From Cohnella silvisoli (GTDB lineage Bacteria > Bacillota > Bacilli > Paenibacillales > Paenibacillaceae): 64,000 nt of DNA. The stretch lies in NCBI RefSeq assembly GCF_021190915.1, contig NZ_JAIOAP010000024.1, positions 29,281 to 93,280 of the forward strand. Direction: 5' to 3'. The notes beneath the pieces are model-generated. The model saw only the letters and a list, made by a program, of their open reading frames with translations. It was not told the DNA's origin and searched no databases. Below, in pieces: positions 44,805 to 54,087 of this stretch (position 1 is its first letter; every line of letters begins with the position of its first letter). Made by a program: the position numbers and the translations under genes.

Positions 44805-45674
44805 ATGTCAGAGGCGAACGAGCCAGGCTCTTACTTGGAGTTCTTCAAGAACAACGGCTACGTTATGGTGAAGAACGCCGTTCCCCGGGACATGTGCGAG
44901 CGGACGGTGGAGCGTATCTTCGAATTCATGGGCAAAAGCCCGGATGATCGCGAGGGCTGGTATACGCCGGCGGTTGGCGCGGATGCGTTTTTCGAGGATC
45001 AGGAAAGGGGGATGCTGCCGTTCTTCCACGACCAAACGCTGTGGGACAATCGGACATATCCGAAAGTATATGAAGCGTTCGCCGAACTGCTAGGAGAAAA
45101 GAAACTCTGGGTTTCGCTCGACCGCGTCAATATGAAGCCGCCCAAGCGAGACGACCACGAGCATCTGAGCGAGAGCTTCATCCACTGGGACCGGGATACG
45201 TCGAATCTGAAGTTCCCCCTGCGCATTCCTTCCGGAGGTCTGCAAGGGGTGCTATATTTGGCGGATACCGCCTCCAATCAGGGAGGGTTCCAGTGCGCTC
45301 CGGGCCTATTTCGAAATCTGCAGCAATATATCGAATCTCAGCCCGCGGACCGCGATCCCCGGGTTCCGAATCTCGAAGGTTACGAGATTATCCCGATTAC
45401 CGGCGAAGCGGGGGACTTGCTCATCTGGGACGCCTTGCTGCCGCATGGCAACGGAGAGAACCTGTCCAATGACATCCGGTTCGCGCAGTATATTCTGATG
45501 CATCCTTCTCAACCCGATAATAAGGAAAATGCGGAAGCGAGGATCCGGGCGTTCCAACGATACGAGTCTACCTTCCTCCCCGGTGATCCGAGAGGGTGGG
45601 AACGGGGCAGCGGCAAGGGACCGGCCGTTCTATCGCAGCTCGGGCGCAGATTACTAGGCATTGAAAGCTGGTAA
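44805..45674 (+). CDS. Phytanoyl-CoA dioxygenase (PhyH) family protein
   Basis: 289 residues. A double-stranded beta-helix 2-oxoglutarate/Fe(II) oxygenase is indicated by the H-x-D in FIHWDRDTS and the distal His in LPHGNGENLS, with Arg in NDIRFAQYI as likely 2-OG ligand. ATG 44805 follows GGGAGG. Oxygenases of this family are frequent in Paenibacillus sugar loci without a known substrate; hydroxylation of a modified sugar is possible. Lies between GH42 and a regulator, same strand. Intact, unlike the PhyH relic at 19114. Confidence 0.9.
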   Translation: MSEANEPGSYLEFFKNNGYVMVKNAVPRDMCERTVERIFEFMGKSPDDREGWYTPAVGADAFFEDQERGMLPFFHDQTLWDNRTYPKVYEAFAELLGEKKLWVSLDRVNMKPPKRDDHEHLSESFIHWDRDTSNLKFPLRIPSGGLQGVLYLADTASNQGGFQCAPGLFRNLQQYIESQPADRDPRVPNLEGYEIIPITGEAGDLLIWDALLPHGNGENLSNDIRFAQYILMHPSQPDNKENAEARIRAFQRYESTFLPGDPRGWERGSGKGPAVLSQLGRRLLGIESW

Positions 45675-45732
45675 TTCCGGATTATAATAGCTTTACAATG
45701 GATTGCATCGATCCTGGGGAGGCAGAACGCGG

Positions 45733-48102
45733 ATGAAGGTACCTCTAGCTTGGTTGCGTTCGGCTTCCTTTTCTTACCGGAAGAACACTTACGTAAAGCT
45801 TCTGTTGTCCTTCATCATTCTCAATATTCTTAACATCTTTATCGTATTCGGGTTCTATTATTTCAAATCCGACCAGATGATGAAGCAGGAGATCGATCGG
45901 CTCTCCCACAAGCTGCTCTCCCAGACCCAGAATGTGTCCAATTACGTCTATACCTCCACGATTAAAGGCGGGTTCGACCTCTATTACGACGACAGCATCT
46001 ACTCCGCTTTATTCTCGGACGATGTGCTCGACGTGTATGATCAGCATAAGCTGGTCACCCGCCTGAACCGTTTTCTCCAGACCAATCCCATCGTTCATTC
46101 CATCTATCTCTACAACATGCAGCTAGACGTCGTGGTTTCGACGGCCTACCCCAATAAGAAGATCGAAGACTTTCCGGACATGGAGATGACCGGCGTCTTG
46201 CGAAATTTCAAATACCGCTCTCCTAAGATTCCTTACTTGCTGCGCCACTCGATACCGACCAAACCAAGAGGGACTCCGACGTTATCGTTGATCGTGACGG
46301 AGCCCTCATCAAGTACGAATCGTATGCAAGGCGCCATGATCATCAACATCGACGATGGTCAGCTCCAGAATCTGATGACGGAGATGGCCAGCGATCCGAT
46401 CAATCGGATGTTCATTTTGCAAGAAGACGGACAATTCGTAACCGATCCAAAACCGGACGGCTTAAAGGATATGATGTCGAAGTTCCGATATTATTCCGAC
46501 ATCGAGAATGCTCATAAGCCAAGCGGCACCTTCATCAAGTCGATCGACAACGAGAAGTACGTCATCGCATTCCAGAAAACGAACCTCGAGAGCACGGGCT
46601 TTATCTACGTCAGCGTGTACCCGTACACGACGTTGTTTCGCAGTTTGATTCAGATTCGCGATATTACGATGCTTAGCAGCATTTTTCTAATCATCGTAAG
46701 CTTGATCGTCTCCGTGTTGATATCCAGGAAAATATACTTCCCTATCCGCTCGCTGACCCAATTCGCCAAGAAGCAGGGCAAAGGGACGGCCGATCCCTTC
46801 AGCGACGGAGATATCGAAACGATTAAGAGAGTATTCGCTAAGGTTATCCAAGACAATGAGTCGCTCGAGCAAGTATCGGCAAGGACTAGATTGTTGCTGA
46901 GAGACCAGTTCCTCCGAAGCCTGTTGCTCGGTTACGAAGAGAGCAGGATCGGTTTCCATAGCTGGGTGAAGGACCATAATATTGAATTGATCGATGCCGA
47001 GCGCCTTTGCGTCCTTATTATCCGTATCGATCAATACAGGATGTTCGTGGATCGCTACGACAATGAGGGTTGTTATCTCATTCGTTATGCCATGCGCAAT
47101 ATTGCGGAGGAAACTCTAGCGGAGCACTGCAGGTCGATCTCCGTCGATATCGGTTCGGATCATATCGCGGTTATCCTCGATAGCTCGGCACTGAATGAAG
47201 AAGCTTTAAAGCTTATCGCGCAAGAGGTGCAACGCAATATCCAGGATTACTTGAAGCTGAGCGTTACACTAGGATTAGGCGACCCTATAGAATCGCTAGC
47301 CGAAGCTTCGTTTTCATACGAAGGGGCGCTGTCGGCGACGCATTACCGGATTTTCCGCGGGCCGGGTTCGTTGTTCATGCATGAGAAGCTGTTTCGCCAT
47401 ACGAAGAACGAATATCCATATGATCGGGAAAAGGCGATCTTCGACGAACTAAAACTAGGCAGACAACATAAAATGAAGGAAGCGGTAGAGGCCCTTCTCG
47501 TTACGATGGACCGGAACCCTAGCCAAGACCTGTTCGCGATATTGGCCCAAGTCATTCTCAATATCATGAAGTCGATCCATGCGATGCCGTGCAAGTCTAC
47601 TCCGCTTTCAACGATGGGCTACGACGATATCTTCAATGAGCTGTTCAAGTTAGAGACGAAGCAGGAGATGGGGGAATGGATCTCGCAACTTCTCGTTCAG
47701 GCAACGGCGGACAAAGAAGAAAAGGGCAGGAACGCGAAGAGTATGGGAACGATCGACAAGGGAGTTAAGTATATCGAAGAAAATTATTCCCGAGTAGACT
47801 TCTCGGTGACGGACGTGGCCGACAGGCTGCGCTATTCGGTCAGCTATCTGAACAAGCTTTTTAACGACAACCTGGCTTATTCCGTTCATGAATACATTAA
47901 CCGCATGCGGCTCCAGAAAGCCGTCGAGCTCATCGAACAATCCGAGCTGCTCATTAACGATATTGCCGGGCTCGCCGGATTCAGCTCCAGCAATTATTTT
48001 TACTTCGTATTCAAGAAAGCATTCGGCATGACTCCGAATGCTTACCGTAAGCTTCATGGCCAATCGGAAGCCTCGGCACGGCAGGGAATATCGGAAGAAT
48101 AA
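45733..48102 (+). CDS. Membrane-bound AraC-family sensor-regulator (YtdP-like)
   Basis: 789 residues: TM1 (LLLSFIILNILNIFIVFGFYYF), extracellular sensor (about 45-295), TM2 (MLSSIFLIIVSLIVSVLIS), a middle cytoplasmic region, and a C-terminal AraC double HTH (about 690-785: FSVTDVADRLRYSVSYLNKLF; LLINDIAGLAGFSSSNYFYFVFKKAFG). One-component transmembrane regulators of this type sense extracellular sugars. ATG 45733 has GGGGAGG; TTG 45703 is the longer alternative. Followed by a terminator and a second ABC operon, its likely target. Confidence 0.94.
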   Translation: MKVPLAWLRSASFSYRKNTYVKLLLSFIILNILNIFIVFGFYYFKSDQMMKQEIDRLSHKLLSQTQNVSNYVYTSTIKGGFDLYYDDSIYSALFSDDVLDVYDQHKLVTRLNRFLQTNPIVHSIYLYNMQLDVVVSTAYPNKKIEDFPDMEMTGVLRNFKYRSPKIPYLLRHSIPTKPRGTPTLSLIVTEPSSSTNRMQGAMIINIDDGQLQNLMTEMASDPINRMFILQEDGQFVTDPKPDGLKDMMSKFRYYSDIENAHKPSGTFIKSIDNEKYVIAFQKTNLESTGFIYVSVYPYTTLFRSLIQIRDITMLSSIFLIIVSLIVSVLISRKIYFPIRSLTQFAKKQGKGTADPFSDGDIETIKRVFAKVIQDNESLEQVSARTRLLLRDQFLRSLLLGYEESRIGFHSWVKDHNIELIDAERLCVLIIRIDQYRMFVDRYDNEGCYLIRYAMRNIAEETLAEHCRSISVDIGSDHIAVILDSSALNEEALKLIAQEVQRNIQDYLKLSVTLGLGDPIESLAEASFSYEGALSATHYRIFRGPGSLFMHEKLFRHTKNEYPYDREKAIFDELKLGRQHKMKEAVEALLVTMDRNPSQDLFAILAQVILNIMKSIHAMPCKSTPLSTMGYDDIFNELFKLETKQEMGEWISQLLVQATADKEEKGRNAKSMGTIDKGVKYIEENYSRVDFSVTDVADRLRYSVSYLNKLFNDNLAYSVHEYINRMRLQKAVELIEQSELLINDIAGLAGFSSSNYFYFVFKKAFGMTPNAYRKLHGQSEASARQGISEE

Positions 48103-48133
48103 GAACTCGGGTAGATGCCGCGTTCTTTTTTTT
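48103..48133 (+). terminator. Terminator of the AraC sensor-regulator gene
   Basis: GAAC.CGG / CCG.GTTC with a 7-nt loop, followed by eight T. It overlaps the stop codon by a few bases. Confidence 0.8.
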
Positions 48134-48295
48134 GCCGTTTTTCAGGACTCAGACTCGCGGTACGGACTGTAATATCTCCTTTATAGCTGTATTTCTGAGT
48201 GATAATCGGATTTCGAAGTAGTTTTGACGGCTTGCGATGAGCCAGAATGAAGGAGCGATCAAGCAATACCGACGAGGGGAGACCACCACTATCGT

Positions 48296-49234
48296 ATGAA
48301 TGCTAAGACACGAGCCCGGACGGCTAAATCCTTGTTGCCCGGACAGGGCACGCTGTACCTGATGGCGTTGCCCGGAATCCTATTCTTCTTCATCTTCAGT
48401 TATTTGCCTATGTTCGGAGTCATTCTCGCGTTCAAGAATTACAACTTCGCCGGGGGGATATTCGGTAGCCCGTGGGCGGGTTTCGACAACTTCGAATTTT
48501 TCTTCACTTCGCCTGATTTGTACCGCATCACTTTTAATACGTTGTTCCTGAATTTCCTGTTCATCGTATTCGGAACGCTAGCCGCGGTCGTTACCGCCGT
48601 CTTATTGAACGAGATTCGCAGCAAGGTTAGCGCGCGGATTTTCCAGACGTTCATCTTTTTCCCGTACTTCATTTCTTGGATCGTCGTCTCGCTGTTCTTG
48701 GGGACGTTCCTCTCCTCGGAGAGAGGAATCATCAACCAGTTGCTGAGCGCGATCGGTCTCGATAGGGTGGAGTTCATGAACAGCCCGGGGATATGGCCCG
48801 CGATTCTCGTCGTCGTCTACTTATGGAAGTCTACCGGATACGGTCTCGTTATTTACCTAGCCGCCATAACGGGCATCAATCCCGAGTATTACGAAGCGGC
48901 GCGCATAGATGGTGCTAGCCGATTTCAGCAGATCATTCGAATTCTTCTTCCTCAGCTTAGACCAACCGTTTTGATTTTGCTTATTCTTGCGGTCGGTCGG
49001 ATTTTCTACGGGGATTTCGGGATGATCTATGCGCTCGTCGGCGATAACGGCCAGCTGTACACGACGACGGACGTCATCGACACTTACGTATTCCGCTCGC
49101 TCAGAACCTATGGCGATATCGGAATGACGTCCGCGGTAGGACTCTACCAATCACTCATGGGATTTCTTATGGTCGTGCTGGCCAACTGGATATCCAAAAA
49201 ACTCAGCGATGAGAAAAAAGGCGTTCTGTATTGA
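48296..49234 (+). CDS. ABC sugar permease, LplB-type (second system)
   Basis: 312 residues, six TM; EAA loop PEYYEAARIDGASRFQQIIRILLP. A basic N-terminus (MNAKTRARTAKSLLPG) precedes TM1. ATG 48296 has a weak site (GGGGAG 14 nt upstream). First gene of a permease-permease-binding protein operon, the reverse order of the LplABC operon at 12736. Overlaps the longest frame of the next gene by 4 bp. Confidence 0.94.
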   Translation: MNAKTRARTAKSLLPGQGTLYLMALPGILFFFIFSYLPMFGVILAFKNYNFAGGIFGSPWAGFDNFEFFFTSPDLYRITFNTLFLNFLFIVFGTLAAVVTAVLLNEIRSKVSARIFQTFIFFPYFISWIVVSLFLGTFLSSERGIINQLLSAIGLDRVEFMNSPGIWPAILVVVYLWKSTGYGLVIYLAAITGINPEYYEAARIDGASRFQQIIRILLPQLRPTVLILLILAVGRIFYGDFGMIYALVGDNGQLYTTTDVIDTYVFRSLRTYGDIGMTSAVGLYQSLMGFLMVVLANWISKKLSDEKKGVLY

Positions 49235-49257
49235 TTCGCATGGAAAGGAGCGGCTAT

Positions 49258-50136
49258 ATGGTCGAGCATAAATCCGTCAGCTACCGGTTGTTCAACTCTA
49301 TCAACTATCTTTTCTTCTCCGTCATCGGCATCGCCTGCTTAGTGCCTTTCCTCATCGTGCTGGGCAGCTCGTTCGAAGCGGAGCAGAACTTGAAGGAGGC
49401 CGGCTTCGCGCTCATCCCTAAACATTTCACGCTTTATTCGTACGAGACGGTATTCCAATTGAATTCGGTCATGCAATCGTTCCTGGTCAGCGTTACCGTT
49501 ACGGTGATCGGCACGTTGTCGGCTCTTCTCGTGACGAGCCTGCTTGCCTATCCGCTGTCGCAGCGCGAAATGAAGTTCCGAAGCCTCATTCTGGGTTACG
49601 TGCTCATTACGATGTTGTTCAGCGGCGGGCTCGTTCCTTGGTACATTCTCATCACCAAATATTTGCTCCTCAAGGACACGTTATGGGTACTCATCGTCCC
49701 CTATCTCGTAAACCCGTTTAATATGTTCGTGCTCAAAAGCTTCTTCGAGACGATTCCGCGGGAGATCGTCGAATCGGCCAGAATAGACGGCGCGGGCCAT
49801 TTTCGCTCTTTCCTGAACATCGTCATTCCGCTTTCGACTCCGGGACTCGCTACGATCGGCTTATTTTACGCTTTGGCGTATTGGAACGATTGGTGGCTTT
49901 CCTTGAACTTCATCGAATCCGACAAGCTTATGCCCGTACAGCTATTGCTCAAAAAAATGATCTCCAACCTGACGTACATTTCCAGCCAGATCGATACTTC
50001 GAAATTCATCCAGGTGCCCGCTAACGGAGTGCAGATGGCGACGACGATAATCTCGATCGGCCCGATTTTCCTTGTATATCCGTACATCCAGAAGTATTTC
50101 GTAAAAGGGCTGACGATCGGAAGCGTTAAAGGCTGA
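49258..50136 (+). CDS. ABC sugar permease, LplC-type (second system)
   Basis: 292 residues, six TM; EAA loop PREIVESARIDGAGHFRSFLNIVIP; ends QKYFVKGLTIGSVKG. ATG 49258 follows AAGGAG at 7 nt; TTG 49231 would add nine residues. Channel partner of the LplB-type protein. Confidence 0.94.
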   Translation: MVEHKSVSYRLFNSINYLFFSVIGIACLVPFLIVLGSSFEAEQNLKEAGFALIPKHFTLYSYETVFQLNSVMQSFLVSVTVTVIGTLSALLVTSLLAYPLSQREMKFRSLILGYVLITMLFSGGLVPWYILITKYLLLKDTLWVLIVPYLVNPFNMFVLKSFFETIPREIVESARIDGAGHFRSFLNIVIPLSTPGLATIGLFYALAYWNDWWLSLNFIESDKLMPVQLLLKKMISNLTYISSQIDTSKFIQVPANGVQMATTIISIGPIFLVYPYIQKYFVKGLTIGSVKG

Positions 50137-50192
50137 ATCTAGCTATTCACCGTATTTCGGTATAGCATATTAAATTGGGAGGTTATGAACAG

Positions 50193-51806
50193 ATGAAGAA
50201 AGTTTTCTTCAAATCAGCCTTACTCCTGCTTGCGGTCATTCTCGCAACGGTAGGTTGTTCGAACGGCAAGGGCAACAATGCGGATCGCTCGTCCCCGCCT
50301 GCTGCCAGTCCGGAGCCGAGCGCGACTAGCGGCGCCAATACTGCCGTGTCGGAGGACAATTCCAAAGAGCCTTCGCCGCAGAAGCAAGAACAGGTCAGCT
50401 TGAAATTGCTCTTGCCGGGCGATAAGCCTCAGCACTACGACGAGGTCATGAAAGTATTAAATGAAAAGCTGACAGAGAAAATTCAGGCCACGCTGGATAT
50501 TCAGTACATCCCATGGGACAGCTACAAGGACCAGATTCTAGTAAAGCTTGCCGCGGGGGAAAATTTCGATTTCTACTATGACGGCTGGTGGCAGAACTAT
50601 GCGCAAGTTCTTTCGAAGGGCGGGGCACTCGACATCTCCGATCTGTTCGAGAAGAACGCACCGGATCTATACAATGGCTTGACCGCCGCATACGTCGATA
50701 CGAACCGCTATAATGGCAAAATATACGGGATCCCGGTACCGGGCCCGCTTGAATATCCGATGGCTTACATCTATCGTGCAGACATTGCCGAGAAATACGG
50801 CTATACGCCGGATATGTTCAAGACGAAGGAAGACGTGCAGAACTTCGCGTTTAAGGTCGTAGGGGAGGATAAGTCCCGCATCGCCAAGTTGAACGGGGAA
50901 TTCACGGGCAACTATCAAGCTCTGGCGTTCCTTGGGATGCAAAGGGAGTACATTCCCAGCAACGATTTTAATTCGCCGGGGATGCTTCTAAACAATGAAC
51001 CCAAAGTCATTAACCAATTCGAAACCGATTATTACAAGAGCGTGCTTACTTACGCGAACAAAGGGTACAACGGCGGGCTGATCGACAAGGACTCCTTATT
51101 CAGCAAGTCTACGGTGACAACCGATGCCAATACGGATGCCAAGACGATCGGCGGTATCGGGAACCCTTCGGAAGGCAGCCTGGGGGACCGCACGGCGGCA
51201 ATCTCCAAGATCGAGCCGGGTGCGCGATTCGAGCAGGTACTCTTGGAGCAAGGAACGAAGATGGTAAGCTCGTTCAAGGCAGGCAATTTCACCGTTCTCT
51301 CGCCCTCTTCCAATCATCCGGATAGAGTACTTATGTTGCTTAATCTGATCTATGCGGATAAAGATATTCGCGACACCTATTTGTACGGGATCGAAGGTCA
51401 GGATTTCGTCGCAGTCGGCGACAACCAGTACAAGTACCCGGACGGATTAGACCGAACGAAGGTGTTCCAGAACGAATGGTGGATGGTCACGCCTTGGAAA
51501 AACGCGAGAATTCCGGCGACTGCTACCGATACCGACAAAGCGTCGATCGCCTACATTACGGATACGAACAACTTCGTGAAGTCCGTCATCGCCGGTTTCG
51601 AGTTCAATCCGGACGCTGTAAAGTCCGAGATATCCAAGGTGGGAGCCGTCGTCACTGAATATCGCAAGGTGCTGGAGAGCGGAGCGGGTACGAGCGCGCA
51701 ACTCGAGTCCAGATATGCGGAGTTCCTCGCCAAGCTGAAGAAGGCGGGAGTTGACAAGATCATCGCGGAGAAGCAGCGACAGATCGATGAGTTCTTGAAG
51801 AAGTAA
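50193..51806 (+). CDS. Solute-binding lipoprotein (second Lpl-type system)
   Basis: 537 residues: lipobox LATVGC (Cys about 22), a Pro/Ser/Ala-rich linker to about 70, then SBP fold (VSLKLLLPGDKPQHYDEVMKVLNEK in pieces; DFYYDGWWQNYAQVL). The C-terminal DUF3502-like end (EYRKVLESG, KAGVDKIIAEKQRQIDEFLKK) is typical of Paenibacillus LplA proteins. ATG 50193 with GGGAGG upstream. Followed by a 14-bp hairpin (51813-51856). Confidence 0.93.
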   Translation: MKKVFFKSALLLLAVILATVGCSNGKGNNADRSSPPAASPEPSATSGANTAVSEDNSKEPSPQKQEQVSLKLLLPGDKPQHYDEVMKVLNEKLTEKIQATLDIQYIPWDSYKDQILVKLAAGENFDFYYDGWWQNYAQVLSKGGALDISDLFEKNAPDLYNGLTAAYVDTNRYNGKIYGIPVPGPLEYPMAYIYRADIAEKYGYTPDMFKTKEDVQNFAFKVVGEDKSRIAKLNGEFTGNYQALAFLGMQREYIPSNDFNSPGMLLNNEPKVINQFETDYYKSVLTYANKGYNGGLIDKDSLFSKSTVTTDANTDAKTIGGIGNPSEGSLGDRTAAISKIEPGARFEQVLLEQGTKMVSSFKAGNFTVLSPSSNHPDRVLMLLNLIYADKDIRDTYLYGIEGQDFVAVGDNQYKYPDGLDRTKVFQNEWWMVTPWKNARIPATATDTDKASIAYITDTNNFVKSVIAGFEFNPDAVKSEISKVGAVVTEYRKVLESGAGTSAQLESRYAEFLAKLKKAGVDKIIAEKQRQIDEFLKK

Positions 51807-51812
51807 GAAAAA

Positions 51813-51856
51813 CAGGTCAACATTGTTTATGATTCTTATAACACAATGTTGATCTG
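51813..51856. terminator. 14-bp hairpin after the second binding-protein gene
   Basis: CAGGTCAACATTGT / ACAATGTTGATCTG with one G-T pair and a 16-nt loop. No T-run follows, so it may protect the mRNA 3' end or act as terminator. Confidence 0.55.
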
Positions 51857-51976
51857 TATTCCGTTAGCTATGCTTATGAGCGTGTTTATATCCCTGATAA
51901 AAGCGATTGCGGATTAGGAAGAACACGGCTTTTTGTTCGCTTTCGAAGCTTCCAACGGAAGACAAGCCCTTCACGC

Positions 51977-52597
51977 TCAGTGTGTAATAATTTCTTTTAA
52001 TTTGTTTTTGTCGTGAATGCAAATGCTTCGATTCGAAAGCTGAATCAGGCCTTCCTGTTTCCATTTTTGAATGATTTTATTGACTGAAACACGGGATTTT
52101 CCCATGAATTGAACGAAAGCGGATTGATCTATCGAGAGGGTGTTCGATTCATACACTTCAGTAAGTATCAATAAATAAAAAGCCATTTTCTTTTCAATAG
52201 GGCTGTCAAAATAATGAACAATATCGGAAAGTAATCTTATTATTCGAATAACGGAGTTTATAAATATAGGCGCTGCTTCCGGATGATGGGCGTAAATTTG
52301 CGACAATGAATGATTGGAGAAATAATACAAGATCGAAGGGGAGGTCGTTATTGCCGTTGTTAAATAATGCTCGCTATTGTTAACGCCATGTAATCCAAAC
52401 AGTGCCCCGGTTGGAATATGCGAAACAATGCGTTCTTCATATTGGTCCGATAAAATTGTGATTTTCGCTCCCCCTTCGACTAAATAATAAAAGCCATTCC
52501 CCTTATCCCCTTGGCTGTAAATAACTGTATTGTTTTCGAATGTTTTCTTTTGTCCGTATTTTAAATAAGGCTCCCAAGCATAACGAAGCTCATTCAA
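51977..52597 (-). CDS. Crp/Fnr-family transcriptional regulator
   Basis: 206 residues: cyclic-nucleotide-type beta-roll (about 20-110: NTVIYSQGDKGNGFYYLVEGG, GALFGLHGV), long helix, and a winged HTH (about 150-200: DQSAFVQFMGKSRVSVNKIIQKWKQEGLIQL). No Cys cluster of FNR. Lies 11 bp after a second Crp-type gene on the same strand. The patch 51977-54027 is visibly more AT-rich than its neighbours. Effector unknown. Confidence 0.9.
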   Translation of the reverse strand: MNELRYAWEPYLKYGQKKTFENNTVIYSQGDKGNGFYYLVEGGAKITILSDQYEERIVSHIPTGALFGLHGVNNSEHYLTTAITTSPSILYYFSNHSLSQIYAHHPEAAPIFINSVIRIIRLLSDIVHYFDSPIEKKMAFYLLILTEVYESNTLSIDQSAFVQFMGKSRVSVNKIIQKWKQEGLIQLSNRSICIHDKNKLKEIITH

Positions 52598-52608
52598 GAT
52601 CGATCACC

Positions 52609-53070
52609 TCATGATTTCAAGTGCACTCTAAAATATTCTGTATCTTGAATGTGAATTTTATGGTTTTTCATTTCAATTACCCCGTCTTCTTTCCACTTTT
52701 TAAGTATTTTATAAATCGTTATTCGGTTAAGTCCTGTAAAAGCTGCCAATTCCCGTTGTTTCATCGGTATTTCATTGTGCATATAAACTTTACTCAAATT
52801 GGAGAGTAGCAGGCCTATTTGTTGCTCAGCAGACAGAGAATTAAAAGAAATCTCTTCTAAAAGAATTTGTATCTCTTTAATCAATGTTTCTGTAAAGAAA
52901 CCTACTAACTCCGGATAGGTTTTTATCAATTCATTAAATCGCTCATGCGAAAAAAAATAAAGTACCGAGTCGGTAAAAGCTACAGCAGAAGTAAAGTGAT
53001 ATTTATTATCCATAGAGTGAACGCCCGCAAGTTGTCCCGGAACAATAATATTCACTAAATACAGCGCCAT
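52609..53070 (-). pseudogene. N-terminally truncated Crp/Fnr regulator
   Basis: 153 residues: the second half of the cNMP roll (IIVPGQLAGVHSMDNKYHFTSAVAFTDS in pieces), the dimer helix and the HTH (KQRELAAFTGLNRITIYKILKKWKEDGVIEM). The first 50-60 residues of the family are missing; ATG 53070 has no good ribosome binding site and starts mid-domain. A divergent LysR gene begins 81 bp away, leaving no room for the missing part. Likely decayed, though a short product is possible. Confidence 0.7.
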
Positions 53071-53151
53071 CCTTGTTTATGTGTTACATTTCATCGCATA
53101 GCGATAATTCAGGTCATAGGCGGTCTCATTGAAAGGGGGGAGTTATAATAA

Positions 53152-54027
53152 ATGGAACTAAGACAACTAGATTATTTTATACAAATATGCAAAGAAGGAA
53201 GCTTCACTAAAGCTGCGGAAGTATTGATGGTTTCCCAACCTACTTTAAGTCAACAAATCCGTGTGTTGGAGGGAGAGTATTGTACGCCGTTATTTTATAG
53301 AGTCGGAAGAGGAATTCAGATTACGGAGGCAGGGCAAATTCTTTTTGATAAAGGGCTTTCAGTGAAACAACTTATTGAAGAATCTCGAAAAGAAATCTAT
53401 GAGTTAAAAAATATTCAAAGAGGCGAGCTTACAATCGGTGTATTGCCAGGCGATCTGTTTTATCTCATGCCGCACTTTGCTCAATTTCGTGAACAGTATC
53501 CAGATATTTCTCTGAAATTTGTAGAAACTGTGGACTTTTCGGAACAGGTTTTACAAAATAAAATCGATATCGGAATAACTACAGGTTCGGAACAGAACAA
53601 GCATACAGACAGTATTCACTTAACCAAAGAAGAGCAAGTACTCATTATTGCAGAAAACCATCCTTGGGCAGAAAATGCGACGATTCCATTTCGAGAGCTA
53701 CAGCATTTAGATACAGTATTGTTTTTTCAATCTACAATGTGCAGGGAATTTATAGATTCATATGTTATGAAATCAGGTATTACTTTAAACTCAACAATTG
53801 TAGCAGTATCATCGTCGTCCATTTTATCCATGGTAAATCATGGATATGGAGTAGCGTTATTATCTTTACCCCTCGTTGAAAGCTATAATCATCCCAAAAT
53901 AAAAATTATTCGATTAACTGATCCTACACCTACACGAGAAATAAAGCTTAGCTATCATAAGAATAAATTCAGGAAACATACGGTTCGAACTTTTATTGAA
54001 AGGTTAAGGTGGCAACCTTCAAGCTGA
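53152..54027 (+). CDS. LysR-family transcriptional regulator
   Basis: 291 residues: N-terminal HTH (LRQLDYFIQICKEGSFTKAAEVLMVSQPTLSQQIRVLE in pieces), CynR/CysB-like effector domain (LTIGVLPGDLFYLMPHFAQF, GIATLSLPLVE-type end). GGGGGG before ATG 53152. AT-rich codon use. The nearest genes are two minus-strand alpha/beta hydrolases, which it may regulate; inference only. Confidence 0.92.
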   Translation: MELRQLDYFIQICKEGSFTKAAEVLMVSQPTLSQQIRVLEGEYCTPLFYRVGRGIQITEAGQILFDKGLSVKQLIEESRKEIYELKNIQRGELTIGVLPGDLFYLMPHFAQFREQYPDISLKFVETVDFSEQVLQNKIDIGITTGSEQNKHTDSIHLTKEEQVLIIAENHPWAENATIPFRELQHLDTVLFFQSTMCREFIDSYVMKSGITLNSTIVAVSSSSILSMVNHGYGVALLSLPLVESYNHPKIKIIRLTDPTPTREIKLSYHKNKFRKHTVRTFIERLRWQPSS

Positions 54028-54039
54028 AGTCGTATAAGA

Positions 54040-54082
54040 AAAGAGCAATCGGAGAGGAACGATCCTCCGATTGCTCTTTTTG
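54040..54082. terminator. Bidirectional terminator between LysR gene and hydrolase 1
   Basis: Perfect 15-bp stem AAAGAGCAATCGGAG / CTCCGATTGCTCTTT, 10-nt loop, TTTTT on the plus side. Partial copies recur at 55166-55206 and near 57015, marking the duplicated unit. Confidence 0.9.
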
Positions 54083-54087
54083 TCGTA

